A DNA stretch of 43,399 bases from Chara braunii (GCA_003427395.1 BFEA01000421.1:1117374-1160772), one strand, 5' to 3'; counted from the first letter of the stretch, positions 21,195 to 32,094 are shown. A program made the numbers and translations. The notes: generated from the sequence alone by a model not told the origin.

Positions 21195-21440
21195 ACTCTT
21201 GACACCGGAGATTTGAGTTCTGACCTGGGACTCCACCACAATTTCCTAAAATCCTTGGCACACCCCTTTTTCGCACTTCCCGGCCCACTATCACTCTGAA
21301 ACAGGAAGTCACCCTGGGTGTGAGGTTGGGCGTCACAGGGGTAGGGCGTTTTCAGAACGCCGTACCCTAAATTTCTCCAAATTTTGGCCTCAGTTTGGAT
21401 TTTCAATTTCCATCAGAAAATAAAATATGGCAAAAATAGG
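21195..21440 (+). repeat. Dispersed repeat family R, copy 2
   Basis: The left part (AAATCCTTGGCACACCCC at 21249, CACTCTGAA, GTGAGGTTGGGCGTCACA at 21318) matches copy 3 at 37905-38030. The right part (GGGCGTTTTCAGAACGCC, TTTTGGCCTCAGTTTGGAT, AGAAAATAAAATATGG) matches copy 1 at 19027-19127 in reverse. This copy joins the two parts and so shows that all three belong to one family. Confidence 0.8.
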
Positions 21441-23250
21441 CTCAGGGGTACTCGTGGTTTCAAGCCTGCCTGGTAGGATTGTGTTTTCCTTTTTTATCCC
21501 CAAGCAGGGTAAGGCCCACTGTATTTCTTGTATTCCAATTTCATAAACAAAAGCCTTGGGCACTGGGCCCAGTTTAAAAAGATGGACATTTATGTGAACC
21601 CTTTGTAAGCCATGGGCCAATCGAGGCTTTCTTCGAATCACGCCACATAGCAATCCCTGTTTTTTTCCTTCCATTTCTTGATTTGTGCATGGAATCCTTG
21701 CACAGGGAATATGCTAATGTTTTGAGGAGTTGCCCCTGATAGCACTCCTTCAATTTTGAGATGTGCTATTGTCTATTAGATCAGGCGTTCGTTCTCTTAA
21801 ACCACCAGTCTTCTCTTAAGGAACATCATGAAAGCTGCGGTGAGGTCCCCCGGATCCTTCATCCCTGTCCGTTAATCTCCGTTGGGACTGAAGATTCCAG
21901 ATAAGTGGAACCTGTAGTTCTTCTGACTATAAAATTAAGGGTTTTGCTGAAGGCTCTTTAGCAAGGTTGAGGTCGGGGCCCCATCAACGTTCGGCACCAT
22001 CCATGGGCTCTATCTTTGTCGGCGTGGTCCCTCACAAGCAGACCAGTTCTTTTTGTGAGAGAAAGTACAAGATTGTCCTCAATAATCCCTTCTAAAAATG
22101 AACTTCGCAGTAAAAACCCTACGGGTCGTATATGATACTAATCATCACAGAATCCCTCTAATATTCACTTCCATTTTTTCGTTTACCTGGAAACATTTTG
22201 GATCGGTAGAACAATGGCGACGGGCATCACATGCCGTTGAGGTTGGCAGTGCTCATGAGAGCAATGTCCAAGTGCTCTACCCAGAACCATGAGTGTTAAA
22301 CCGAAAGTACCTTTCCCCGCTTGAAAAGAAATATGCGGCTCGTTTATGGGGGGAACTTTAGGGACCAGACTGTCGTTGATAAATGTCATCCACAGCCTTT
22401 GTCGCGTTTCCGGCCTCCAATAGTCGCAGTCAGGGGCCTGCATCGGATGTATGGGCGAGGTACTGGTGGTTTAACTTTCAGAAATCCTTAAATGGGGAAT
22501 GGTCGCAAGTGTCGTGGTCCAGGTAGGGCAATTTTATTGTTTGGTATGGGTTCCGTTCCCCTGTCAAATGGGCACTGTTTGAGGGGAGCATTGCTATTGG
22601 TCAAAGACTTAGGGCAATCTCGTAGTTCCCCGTTTGTTCTTTGCTGGTATCGGAAGGGGTTCCCTGCTGAAGTGATTCTAATGACGGTGCACGACTAAGG
22701 AATGGGTCCTTGTGCAGAGGCTCATGGCCTCGTCCCACACATTCCTATTTTGACTATTTTTTGCCCTGTAATCTTGCTGCAGTCTAGATGCAGGATGATA
22801 TCAGGCCCTTGGAAATGCGTTGCAGGTTTTTTGAGCCACCAGTGCCTCACCCAGGCAAACTTGAGAATCAAAGTCGTGTCAATCTGGGTTCTCCACTACT
22901 GAACCAAAATGGCTGTCGTTGCCAGCCAGAAGGAAAAAAGTGCGCCCCTGGTGGTTAGTTTTTCATCGCCGCACAGTGCAAATCCTCCTCGGGAAACAGA
23001 GGCGTGGATGTACTTGTGGCTTAAAGAATGGGGAAAAAATGAAAATAAGTGCAGCAGGACTTTCTCAGCCGAAGCTGGTCACAGTGGATGCTGGTTTGCA
23101 TCAAGTAAAGCCCCAGTGTGAGAAGGTCCTAACTCGTGGAGCCTCAACCTGACACAAAAGAGGTTGTTATGGGTCAAGACTCAAGACACACCTCTGCTTG
23201 CTTTCTTTTTCTTCTCCTTCTTCTTCTTCTTTTTCTCCTCTTTGAATGGT
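21441..23250. other. Unassigned 1.8-kb stretch
   Basis: No gene, RNA gene or transposon end could be supported. Open frames are short and overlap on both strands. A pyrimidine-rich CTTCTCCTTCTTCTTC tract lies at about 23207-23241. Confidence 0.35.
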
Positions 23251-23252
23251 GA

Positions 23253-23371
23253 AGGGCCTTGCTCCACTACTCACCAAATGTGAAAAATGGGAATGAATAT
23301 TCCGCTAGAACATGGAAAGATACACCGTCGTCTTCTTCGTCTTTTGTGCATGTGGTGAGTAGCTGATCGAG
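23253..23371. mobile_element. Small GGGCCT-ended TIR element
   Basis: The left end GGGCCTTGCTCCACTACTCA and the right end in reverse complement (GAGCCTCGATCAGCTACTCA) are inverted repeats of about 27 bp. The interior (CTAGAACATGGAAAGATACA, then CTTCGTCTTTTGTGCATG) matches the interior of the elements at 38337 and 38460. At about 119 bp it is a deletion derivative without coding capacity. Flanks GAA and AAA are not an exact 3-bp duplication. Confidence 0.7.
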
Positions 23372-23570
23372 GCTCAAAGTCTCTCTGAAGATGAGAATTG
23401 CCTCAACTATTCAGGCAAAATCCCCGCCAGCCAAGCAATCTGGCCGATTCTGCACGCTCGGGAATGTTTACTTTCCCGCTATCCCGTAAACTGACAGAAA
23501 GCATAACAAATGAAAGAAAAAGAAAATAAAAAGTTCCTTGAAGTGCCAGTGCTTTCAGGAAACAGCCGGC

Positions 23571-23697
23571 GCTTTTGAACACCGCGAGTCCGTGCTTGCA
23601 CGGAGGAGGGCTGAGGCTCAGAGGTAGTCGCCGGTTCGAGTTCGTGCAAGCACGGAGGAGGGTTGAGGCCCAGGGGTACTGATCCAACGACATTGGA
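23571..23697 (+). repeat. Dispersed repeat family S, copy 1
   Basis: GCTTTTGAACACCG, TCGCCGGTTCGAGTTCGTG, GCACGGAGGAGGGTTGAG and GTACTGATCCAACGACAT follow in the same order at 23893-24022. Copy 1 also has an internal duplication of the GCACGGAGGAGGG block. GGTTCGAGT resembles a Pol III B box, so the family could be a second tRNA-derived SINE, but I do not see a convincing A box. Confidence 0.7.
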
Positions 23698-23892
23698 AAG
23701 CTACCGTGCACTGGCGGGCAGTTAAAGTCCCGCATAAGTGAGTGGCCTATACTACCGATGGGGGTCATGTGCTACTTGCAGCGAAGTGCGCGGTGATTGC
23801 CAGCGTCCGTGTGGTGTTGTGTGTGGTGTGTTTTGAGTGTGGACACTACAGCCTTGCAGGGGTGGGACGGATATCACGGCCGGTACAGTTCC

Positions 23893-24022
23893 GCTTTTGA
23901 ACACCGGTGTCCTGGCTGTACTTGTTACGATACTTGGCTCTTGAGGCCGAGGTCGCCAGTTCGAGTCCGTGCTCGCACGCAGGAGGGCTGACACCCAGAG
24001 GTACTGATCCAATGACATAACT
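23893..24022 (+). repeat. Dispersed repeat family S, copy 2
   Basis: This copy matches 23571-23697 in order: GCTTTTGAACACCG, TCGCCAGTTCGAGTCCGTG, GCACGCAGGAGGGCTGA and GTACTGATCCAATGACAT. It carries about 40 bp between the first two blocks that copy 1 lacks. The B-box-like AGTTCGAGTCC is present. Confidence 0.7.
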
Positions 24023-24578
24023 TGGAGGCTAGCCGAGTTTTGGATGTACCGGTCCACCTGCCCCATGTGCAGTACTTGGATGATGGAAAAGCTGTCAGGG
24101 GACTGCAGAAGGGTGTGTCGACCAGGTGGTTTGACACTGGGGATGGGGACGGGCGACGTTTTCAGGCAAAACCAAACAGTGTACTCGGCTACCCTGAGAA
24201 AATGATGATTGGTTTCTATTACAGAGCGAGTTTTCCCTTTCTTCTCTTAGCCAGTTTCCATGAGTATTGGGATTGGTGCGTCAGAAGTAAGACATTCTCT
24301 GTCATAATCGTTGAGAAAGCTACTGAGGATCTTCTTTTCTGGTTTTCACTTTTCTACTTTTGTTTTCTTCCACTTTTGTTTGATTCGGTTTCACAACCGC
24401 AGGGATCTGCCTATCAGATCTTTTTGATCTTATGGATGGACGGGTGTTGCTGGTGCTATCAAAATTTAGTATTTTACCCAATCACTACCAGATCACTTTT
24501 GCAAAGGGACTCTGCCCAATTCTTTCAAACACAAAAAAAGAAAGAAGGAAAGAGGACATGAAAAGTGAAAACCAAGTT

Positions 24579-24698
24579 GTCTTTTGTGTCAGATAGATTT
24601 CCATGCCTCAGGGGCGAGATCCTCAACTCGCACGGATTGCCTTTTGTGTCAGATAGATTTCCACGCCCCAGGGGCGAGATCCTCAACTCAAACAGATG
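24579..24698 (+). repeat. 60-bp tandem duplication
   Basis: CTTTTGTGTCAGATAGATTT occurs at 24581 and 24641, each followed by CCA-GCC-CAGGGGCGAGAT and CCTCAACTC. Two copies with two or three differences. The open frame through it simply repeats itself and is not a gene. Confidence 0.85.
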
Positions 24699-24870
24699 AA
24701 AAGGTACTGAACACCAATCTTTCCTATTTACCGACAACGATATCTCGTAATCCGTGCAGGTGGGACCTTGCCCCAGGATTGTTTTTATTTTTAATTTTAT
24801 TTTTAGACATGAAGCATCAGCAAAAAGTCTACTTTATGAAGGAGATGAAAGCTGGCTTCAAGAGTGGGAC

Positions 24871-25280
24871 CAAGTTATGATGACTCCTTTCTCATTGGTG
24901 GGGAGCTACACATGCTGGAAAGTGGGTCCAGTGTCCCACTACAGAAGTAATAGATGAATAAAGGGATGCAGCACTGATTATAGGGGATTGACTGCCACCC
25001 CAGTTTACCAGACCCCTGCCCTCTGTGCCAGCGGCTCTAGGCGTGGGCCCTCTGAGTTATGATTGCTCCATTCTCTCCACGGTGGGGAGCTGCAACTGCT
25101 GGAAAGCGGGTCCACGGTCCAATATCGTCAGGAGTAGATGCATGAAGGGAAGCAGCACAGACTACCCTTCTTAGAGGGGATTGACTGCCACCGCAGTTTG
25201 ACAGAAAAAGTCCCCAAGTGGACCTTTTGCCTGTCCTACAACACCCCTGCCCCCTGAGGCAGCGGTTCTGTCTGGAGGAA
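24871..25280 (+). repeat. 182-bp direct duplication, two diverged copies
   Basis: AGTTATGAT at 24873 and 25055 opens two segments that share GGTGGGGAGCT, TGCTGGAAAG, GGGTCCA, GGGGATTGACTGCCACC, GCAGTTTG/CAGTTTAC and CCCCTGCCC in the same order. The second copy has an extra 30-40 bp before the last block. Divergence is about 20 percent by eye. Confidence 0.75.
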
Positions 25281-25930
25281 GGCAGGTTGCATCAAGTGAA
25301 TATAAAACACACTGACAAAAGCGGACCAATATTCCATTTGTCGAATGAAAGGAATGCTCTGCCCATCCGACTAGCCTGGGAAAGGGGCGAGGGGGGCTGT
25401 GTGGTTAATGGGGGAACTCCCGAGTAAAGGGAGAGGGGGGGGAAGGATGGGACCTGTTCAGGGCAAGGTGGAATGACACGGAGAGGGGGAGGGCAGAAAA
25501 TAGACCCTTGCAGCAGAGATGGCTGCAAATAAGTCGAGGGGCTATGAAGAAAAACATATCTGTATCCATGCCGTTTGTATGATCATGATCTAATAACCTG
25601 GTCAGCGTATTCTCTTCGTGCAGACAGCAATGAGAATCTAGGAGCGAACATGAGGTTAATTTTCCTTAGGAAGCCCCAACATGTCCCAACGCACTGGAAG
25701 AATCTGCTCAAAACTTCAAACATATGAGGCTCCTGTCTTCCCCCGAACACAATGCACCCTCATTATGACTGCACGTAACCCGAAAGATGGCTTGTATTCA
25801 TTCAGAATCAGTGTGCGTTGCGTTTGTGGGGAGGACGGTAGCCTTACTGGGAGGGCCGGGTGTTCACTAGAGCGAAAGGAAAAGAATACGTGTTTGGTAT
25901 ATTTTTGGGAAAAAAGGGGAAATAGCAGAA
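25281..25930. other. Unassigned stretch
   Basis: Purine-rich at 25380-25500, otherwise mixed. No gene or RNA could be supported. The 88-residue plus-strand frame at 25681-25947 runs into the following SINE target site and shows no domain. Confidence 0.3.
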
Positions 25931-25940
25931 CCAATGAGAG

Positions 25941-26092
25941 GGCTTAGCTCAGTTGGTACACCCGTAAACCGTTGAAATGCAGACCTGCGTTCGAATCGAG
26001 ATGGAACCAGGAGAACGAAATACCTGAATTACCTAGGGACGGTCAGTTTCACAATGATATCTCAAGCCTGTAGCCCTTTCTGAAAGAAAGAA
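25941..26092 (+). mobile_element. tRNA-derived SINE, copy 2
   Basis: The head GGCTTAGCTCAGTTGGTACA (A box) and GCGTTCGAATCG (B box) are nearly ideal. The body TGAATTACCTAGGGACGGTC, TGATATCTCAAGCCTGTAGC and the tail CTGAAAGAAAGAA follow. It is flanked by CCAATGAGAG at 25931-25940 and TCAATGAGAG at 26093-26102, a 10-bp target duplication with one difference. This gives the full unit length, about 150 bp. Confidence 0.85.
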
Positions 26093-26102
26093 TCAATGAG
26101 AG

Positions 26103-26696
26103 GGCTCAGCTCAGGGCACACTCACACAGCGGTGGCATGGCAGCAAAATCTGCGAATTTTGGTACCCCCATTTTGCTGAAATGCCACCCTGCCCGGTCAC
26201 ATAGTGGTAGCGAATCACAAAAGCCACATGTCCGACTTTCTGGCCATTGCCAAAATGGTGCCTCACGTAGTCACACAGCTCGCAGCACAAATCCTTCAAC
26301 AACAAAATTCGTTTCACGAGCGTTTCAAATTTCCTTTCACGGAGTCTCGAACTAAAATCAAAGTTTGCTACCATCTCCAGAGGTGGTAGCAAAATGCCCT
26401 TTCTCGCGGCCTGCGAGTCCGCTGACATTTGATACCCCGTTTGCTACTTTCGCTACTCTACATGCCTCATGCAACTGGCCCAACCATCAAATTTTAGCCT
26501 TTTTGCCGTGAAAGGCCCTAGTGTGAGTAGCCCCTCAGTTAATAAACCCATAAACTGGTGAAATGCAGACCTGAGTAAGAATCTAGATGGAACCAGATGA
26601 ATGCAATTCCTGAATTACCTGTGGCTGTTTAGTTTCACGAGGATATCTCAAGGCTGTTGCCCTTTCAAAAAAGAAAGAAAAAAAGAAAAAGCAAAA
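26103..26696 (+). mobile_element. tRNA-derived SINE, copy 3, split by a TIR element
   Basis: The first 11 bases (GGCTCAGCTCA, 26103-26113) and the remainder from 26538 (GTTAATAAACCCATAAAC onward) join exactly at the middle of the A box. The rest has TGAAATGCAGACCTGAGTAA, TGAATTACCTGTGGCTG, GGATATCTCAAGGCTGTTGC and an A-rich tail ending near 26696. It is followed by CCAATGAGAG at 26697-26706, the third occurrence of the target sequence that flanks copy 2. Copies 2 and 3 are therefore in tandem with the target sequence between and on both sides. Confidence 0.85.
26114..26534. mobile_element. 421-bp TIR element inserted in SINE copy 3
   Basis: The ends are GGGCACACTCACAC (26114) and, in reverse complement, GGGGCTACTCACAC (ending 26534). 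The flanks are TCA at 26111-26113 and TCA at 26535-26537, a 3-bp target duplication; removing the element plus one TCA restores the SINE head. A 3-bp duplication with G-rich ends fits the PIF/Harbinger group, though the target is TCA and not the usual TWA. The interior has no coding capacity; it shows internal GTGGTAGC/GGTGGTAGCAAAA repeats. Confidence 0.8.
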
Positions 26697-26706
26697 CCAA
26701 TGAGAG

Positions 26707-27609
26707 TAAATATCTTAACCTGCATGTTCCCTCGTTGGAGGTTTGAGCATGGATGTGACTGCGAAGGGGTTCACCGCAATACTATAATGACAATAAAAAA
26801 GGCATGAAAGGTCATCCTGTCCAGTTTCGAGTAATTGAATTGGTTGGGCTTCAAAGAATTAGCCTTTTTATTTTATTCATTAAAAAATACAACCACCAGG
26901 GAAGGACCTGACAGTAATTGCAGCCACATCAACATGAAAACTCCAGCTGGTGAGTATTTCCTAAGGAAATACGTAGAAGGTTCTTTTGTCCTATATTTCA
27001 GTAATGCAGGCACATGATTATCCTGCTCCCATTTTGGCTGATTTGAAGCTCAACGTCGGTAGATGTTCATTACATTATTCCCTAGCAGAAACAGCATTTT
27101 TGCTGCAACTTTTTTTTCTGACATGACCGTACGTATATATTAGATGGACGAATGACAAAACCTGACCGAAGAGAGGAATGTGGAAAAGAAAAAGAAACTG
27201 ACCAAATGCGGAAAATGGTGAACACATCTTCTTCTCCCTAAAACTCTAATGATGCACTTTTGGTGGGGTGAGCAACAGCGCAAGGCCCACCCTTTCTGTG
27301 TGATTATGTTTTTGTTAACCTCCCTCCCTTGTCAGAGATTTATCCCCAACAGTACATCCAAAATCAATAATCAACCCTTATATTGTACACTTATTCTACT
27401 TTTATCTGGAGGAATCAGACTGGACTCACTTTGTTGCCAAAATGCATGCAAACAGATGACAAACCGACTTGGCGCAACACGCCCACACAAAACTCAGAGA
27501 TATGAACGCGGCCAGGAACACAGTTCAGATTCAGACTGTTTCAAATGGCTATGGCGCACAGCGCCCGACAAAGTTCCCTCCCGATCAACTGTATCCACCA
27601 GCAACTTGT

Positions 27610-27612
<3 letters not shown>
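26707..27612. other. Unassigned stretch
   Basis: AT-rich in part. At 27256-27286 the sequence read in reverse (GGGCCTTGCGCTGTTGCTCA) resembles the end of the GGGCCT-ended TIR family, but its partner end was not found. No gene could be supported. Confidence 0.3.

Positions 27613-27659
<47 letters not shown>
27613..27659 (+). repeat. (CA)n microsatellite
   Basis: An uninterrupted CA run of 47 bases. Histidine/threonine runs in two overlapping open frames come only from this repeat. Confidence 0.98.
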
Positions 27660-27661
<2 letters not shown>

Positions 27662-27664
27662 AGA

Positions 27665-28240
27665 TGCTAGCTAGGATCACCCTGAATGTCCCATGCAGAC
27701 ACACTGTACACGCATCCTACTCTATCCTACATGGCAGCTATGGCTGCCGTCTTCCTCCTACGCTGAGCTAGCGGCTATGGCCGCTTCTTCCTTCTCTTAG
27801 CCCACTTCTTCCTCGGGCACCTGCAGACCTCTGATGCACACGCTTGAGCAGCACTTCCGCATGGCTCCCAGGCAGAATGAATGAATGGCTTGACGCTGCC
27901 TCTTTATATATACTTGTTTCTTCGGTGGTCTGGCCTCGTTGCCCAAACCCAGAATGTGCACAGTCCTACTTGGTACTTGCTGACTGTACTAAGTTAGGAC
28001 TGGGACTGGGTACTGCTGACTAGGCTAGGATAGGACTGGGACTGCTCTTTGCTGACTGGGCTAGGAATCCCCCTTGCTAACTCAGCTACAGACTGATTCT
28101 TAGATCCTACGAAGAGCCACCTCAGATGGTTCTAGACTCATCCTAGGTTGACCTTTGGGGACCGTAGCAGCTACGACCTAGACTGACCCTACGACTACTA
28201 AAACCTAAGTCTACGGGTCGAGTCCACGCGACCAGACTAT
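27665..28240 (-). mobile_element. Likely 3' LTR of element C
   Basis: The region lies directly after the 3' end of the minus-strand element C. On the minus strand it starts with TGTACATAGTC, has sub-repeats of the type CCCAGTCCTA and CAGTCAGCA (27990-28070), and a TATA box AGTATATATAAAG at about 27900-27913 on the same strand as the element. An internal promoter on the element's own strand is what an LTR should have. No clear polypurine tract was found, and a matching 5' LTR was not found beyond 34213, so the boundaries are approximate. Confidence 0.5.
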
Positions 28241-28394
28241 GTACAGCAATCGAAACATATGACTTTCAGGGATAGGTGGGGGGTTAAACACACAGTGGTC
28301 AACGGTACTGTACATGGGAAAAGGGACAGGTCTAGGGATCGAGCCCTGGGAACTGCGTCAGTGACGAGCCTAAATTTGAGGTCCTCCAAGAATA

Positions 28395-28615
28395 ACTCAA
28401 TCCGAGGCAGGTCTTTACCCTTTCTTGCCCTGTCATAGGCATGGACTATGTCGGGAGCGGTTTCTGAAAGCTCGGTCCTTGTGAACCAGCAGTTGTCCTC
28501 AGGCTCCTGATAAGTCAACGTGACCTTATACTGCTTTTGTGGGCGACCTCTACCTCCAGCCCGGAACACATACCCTTCCACTATGCGGTCTATGTCATAT
28601 ATGTCGTCGATCTAT
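28395..28615 (-). pseudogene. Element C chromodomain-like tail
   Basis: The frame ending at 28237 carries VFRAGGRGRPQKQYKVTL, EPEDNCWFTRTELSETAPD and VHAYDRARKGKD. It is the counterpart of the element B tail. Just upstream, IYDIDRIVEGYVF gives the usual chromo lead-in. The frame is open through this domain. Confidence 0.75.
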
Positions 28616-28639
28616 GCGATGGAAACTGCTGATAGGTGA

Positions 28640-29790
28640 CACAAGGCAACAACTTTGACACATGGAAGACTGGATACACGTGGAGGCGTGGTGGAATGTC
28701 TATTGTGTACGATCGTCCATCCTCTCCACCTTTGACTTCCAGGACAGGCCACGGTCCTCTGTATGCGGGTAACAGTTCTTGGGAGATGTTTTCCTCTGGG
28801 GCGAGTTCCGTTGACTTGACCCAGACAAGGTTGCCGACTTGGAACTCTGGCGGTCAGCGATGTTATTCGTTTGTTCTATCATTCGGTGCTGAACCTTTCT
28901 AAGCTTGTCGATCACCCTTGCGATCTGCTTCTCATGCTGCAATGCGAACTCTCTAGTCTCGGCTCGCAGTCTCTGTATTTGGTCCCGGTTCAGTCCTTCA
29001 AATGGACTGCGTGGTCGAAAGGACTTGTGCAGTTCATTAGGAGTGCGACAGGTAGCTAGATGAACGCTGTTATTATAGGCACTAGCTACCTTGGGAAGCA
29101 TCTCATCCCAGTTAGTCTGATCTGGTCTAATGTACATCCCGAGTACTTGTTGCAGGATCTTTCATCTGTTCGGTCTGGCCGTTAGTCTCTGGATGACGGC
29201 CAAACGACATCAGCAGCTTAGAGTCGTAGACTCTCATAAGTCCCTGCCAGTTCTGAATAGTAAACTATGTGTCTCTTTCACCAACTATGGATAGCGGTGT
29301 ACCATGTTCACTTACCCAGGAATCAAAGAACCTCTCTATAACTAGTTCGGTATGTGCCTCTGCGGGCAAAGGAACAAAAACTGCATACTTGCTAGAACGA
29401 TCTACTATTATCATGACTTTGGCTCTTCCCATGCCTACTTCTAACCCCGACATCCATGAAATCGATGGACACTTGACTCTCCCGGTTCCGAGGGAATAGG
29501 CAAGGGCCTGAGAAGGCCCAATGGGGCTCGCGTCGTGGTCTTATTGCGCTGGCATGCTTTACAGCTGCGAACGTATTCTCTGAAGTCGACTTTCATGCCA
29601 GGCCACGTGTAGGAACGTGCTAGGCAGCCAAAGTGTCCTTCTGTATAATGGCATTCCCCTAAGATCATACTACGGATCTCTTCGCTATTAGGGACGCATA
29701 ACCTATCTACGACACCGGTCTTCTCAAAGAATAACCTGATCGTCGTGCGATAATCGGGTTCACTATCAGGGGCCGCCTTAACTGTCTTCA
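28640..29790 (-). pseudogene. Element C integrase
   Basis: From right to left: the zinc head with HYTEGHFG and CKACQRNKTTTRAP is intact (29670-29530). The core reads VMIIVDRSSKYAVF (29410-29370), then SIVGERDT near 29280, where the family has S-D-R-D, so the second catalytic aspartate is replaced by glutamate, followed by a stop. GRHPETNGQTEQM near 29200 keeps the glutamate. A further frame (29137-28860) has NWDEMLPKVASAYNNSVH, and after a slip near 28850 the C-terminal part has GNLVWVKSTELAP and AYRGPWPVLEVK. Core damage plus frameshifts make it inactive. Confidence 0.8.
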
Positions 29791-29879
29791 GGAGGTCACT
29801 GTAGATGGGGTCCTGAGCATACGCATTCTTAACCTTTTGTTGCAGGTCAGTCCCTAGGTCTAAGTAGTGAACTATAGCT

Positions 29880-30350
29880 CCAAAGTAGTCAGCTCTCCTA
29901 CTCAGAGCATATGCTACCACGTTGTACTTCCCTTTGACGGGTTTAAGCTCAAAGTCAAACTAATTGATCTCGGCAGCCCACCTAGTAAGCTTAGGCATCA
30001 TCTTGGCTTGAGTTTTCAGCCACCTAAGAGTCTTGTGGTCTTAATAGACTTTGAAGTGCCTCCCAAGCAAGTAATGTCTCCAGTCGTCTAGCGCTTGCCT
30101 GAGAACGTAGAGTTCTCTCGCATAATTTGAGGCTGGTACTTTTCTCTGAAGGCAGCCTAACAGACATGAACTCTACGGGTCTGTACCCATTGCCATCATC
30201 CTGATGTAACACAACACCAATCCCATATTGACTCGCGTTTGTAATGACGGGAAAAGGTATGGATGGATCAGCTACTTTGATGACTGGATACTCTACCAGG
30301 GTCCGCTTTAACTTCTTCGGGGCCGAGGTGCAGTCTTGGTCCCACTTCTT
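29880..30350 (-). pseudogene. Element C RNase H
   Basis: PVITNASQYGIGVVLHQDD near 30255-30200 is the first strand of RNase H. The aspartate of the usual TDAS is asparagine (codon AAC), so the first metal ligand is lost. GYRPVEFMS follows. After frame changes, KTQAKMMPKLTRWAAEI and YNVVAYALSRRADY (29940-29880) form the end of the domain. Confidence 0.75.
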
Positions 30351-30429
30351 TCTTTAGCAATCTGCGAAGGGGAGCAGCGATAGTGGAAATTTTTTTGTCA
30401 AACTTCCTATAATAGTGGCCAATCCTAAG

Positions 30430-31110
30430 AACGATCGTAACTTTGTCAGCGTGTGAGAAGTTGGCTAGTCCCTAATCGTTGCGATCTTGTTGTCCTTAGG
30501 TTTAATATTGTCTCCATCTAATGTGTGGCCCAAATATCGGATTTCGGTCTTGGCCCACTCACACTTCTTCGCATTGATCTTGAAGTTTGCCTCACACTTC
30601 TCCAAGATCTACCTCAGATGACCCTTGTGCTCTTGGAGGGTCTTGGTAAAGACTAAAATATCATCTAAGTATACTACAACAAATCTATTTAGCCACAGTC
30701 TGAATAAGTCGTTCATTCAGCGCTGAAAAGTGGTTGGTGCATTAGTCAATCTAAAGGGCATCACTATGAACTCGTAATGCCCATATCTAGTCCTGATCGC
30801 CGTTTTGTATTGATCATAAGGGTGGACTTCAATTCGATGGTACCTCGACTTTAGATCTATCTTTGTGAAGTATTCGCAGCCCTGCACCCAGTCTAACAGA
30901 TCATCTATACCGGGCAGCAGTTCTGCATTCTTAATTGTGATGGCGTTTAAACTCTTGTAGTCCATGCACATCCTTAACTCTCCTTCCATTTTGGGAACAA
31001 ACAGAACAGGTGCTCCAAAAGCTGACAAACTGGGCCTAATCCAGCCTTTCTCAAGGAGCTCGTCTAATTGCTTGCGCAACTCCTCTAGTTCCCTAGGAGA
31101 CATTTTGTAG
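30430..31110 (-). pseudogene. Element C reverse transcriptase
   Basis: The frame 31103-30717 has [55 protein letters not shown] and [16 protein letters not shown]. It stops at 30717, then the same frame continues through FVVVYLDDILVF near 30690-30655, so the catalytic YLDD is intact. ANFKINAKKCEWAKTEIRYL follows near 30590, with stops at about 30612 and 30468. Confidence 0.85.
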
Positions 31111-31295
31111 ACTGTTCATTTGGAAGTTCTACTGCCACGTTCTATCTCAATGCGATGTTGGATGGGACGCAATACTACTCCAGAGGGGGCTTCAGTCAAA
31201 TCTGCTTACACTTCCAGCAACTTGGCAATGGTGGGAGGGATCGGTTTCTCTTCTTTAGGCTCACTGATTGGCCTGACATAGGCTACGAAGCCCTG

Positions 31296-31850
31296 CTATT
31301 CTAGCTTCTCCTTTTTTATAAGTTGAGCGAAGGCCGGGGCGTTGAGGCAGCAATGTGCCAAGGAGTTATCTACCCCTGACACATGAAACAGGCGGGCCGT
31401 CTTGACACCATCTATGGGACTAGGAAACCTGCACTCATATTCTCTCAGATGCAGTGTGGCTCCTGCTGCCTCTCCCCAACCTACTCCTAAAACCATATCG
31501 AATGGGAGGTCATCTTCGACGAGGAGAGTCACAAAATGGAGAACTCTCTACCTTCTCATCTGCTTCTGGACGAAAATATGCTTGGACTCCCTCAACGTCA
31601 TCCTCAATCCACATTGTGCGGGTATCTGCAAGGACACTGACTACAGGTTGGAATCCCACGACGTAATCCTCAATCCACATTGTGCAGTTATCTGCAAGGG
31701 CACTAACTATAGGTTCATCTAGCTTCTAGACCTTGAGGCCAAGCCTCAACTTCTTCAACACTTTACGACTAATGTAACCATAGATGGCCCACTGTCTATG
31801 AGGGCCCCTACTCTAGCTCTAAACACTTCTACGCCTGCAATCAGTAGTTG
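31296..31850 (-). pseudogene. Element C protease region
   Basis: GVEVFRARVGALIDSG near 31840-31790 holds the catalytic D-S-G triad, so the first active-site loop is unchanged. Stops follow at several places. After a 66-bp internal duplication (31596-31727) the second half appears as TLLVEDDLPFDMVLGVGW near 31535-31480. The spacing between the two halves is enlarged by the duplication. Confidence 0.65.
31596..31727 (-). repeat. 66-bp tandem duplication within the element C protease region
   Basis: On the plus strand CGTCATCCTCAATCCACATT at 31596 and CGTAATCCTCAATCCACATT at 31662 begin two copies that continue with TGTGC-G-TATCTGCAAGG and CACTGACTACAGGT/CACTAACTATAGGT. The unit is a multiple of three, so the frame is kept across it. 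Confidence 0.85.
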
Positions 31851-32094
31851 TCCTTTACCTTCCTTCAATCCTCTCTTTCAATTCTTATGCCAGACCTATA
31901 AGGGAAGCGCCTAGAGAGACTTTAACACAAGCAATCTCTGGACAACTGACTTAACGTTGGTCATCAACCTTTGCCATAAGCATGCACGGAGTGGGAGTTT
32001 ATGTTTGGCGCGCGCACTCATCTCCACGCAGTCTAGGGGTAGGGGTAGTTGCTACCCCTACCGCCGGTTGCCTTTTGCTGCTCCAAAAGTAGCA

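Noticed and set aside
24022-24561. 179-residue plus-strand open frame
   Set aside because: It starts at the end of a family S repeat, its hydrophobic part comes from T-rich sequence, and no known domain is seen.
25941-25996. Genuine tRNA gene
   Set aside because: A and B boxes are present, but no acceptor stem or cloverleaf forms, and the same sequence recurs with a SINE body and tail.
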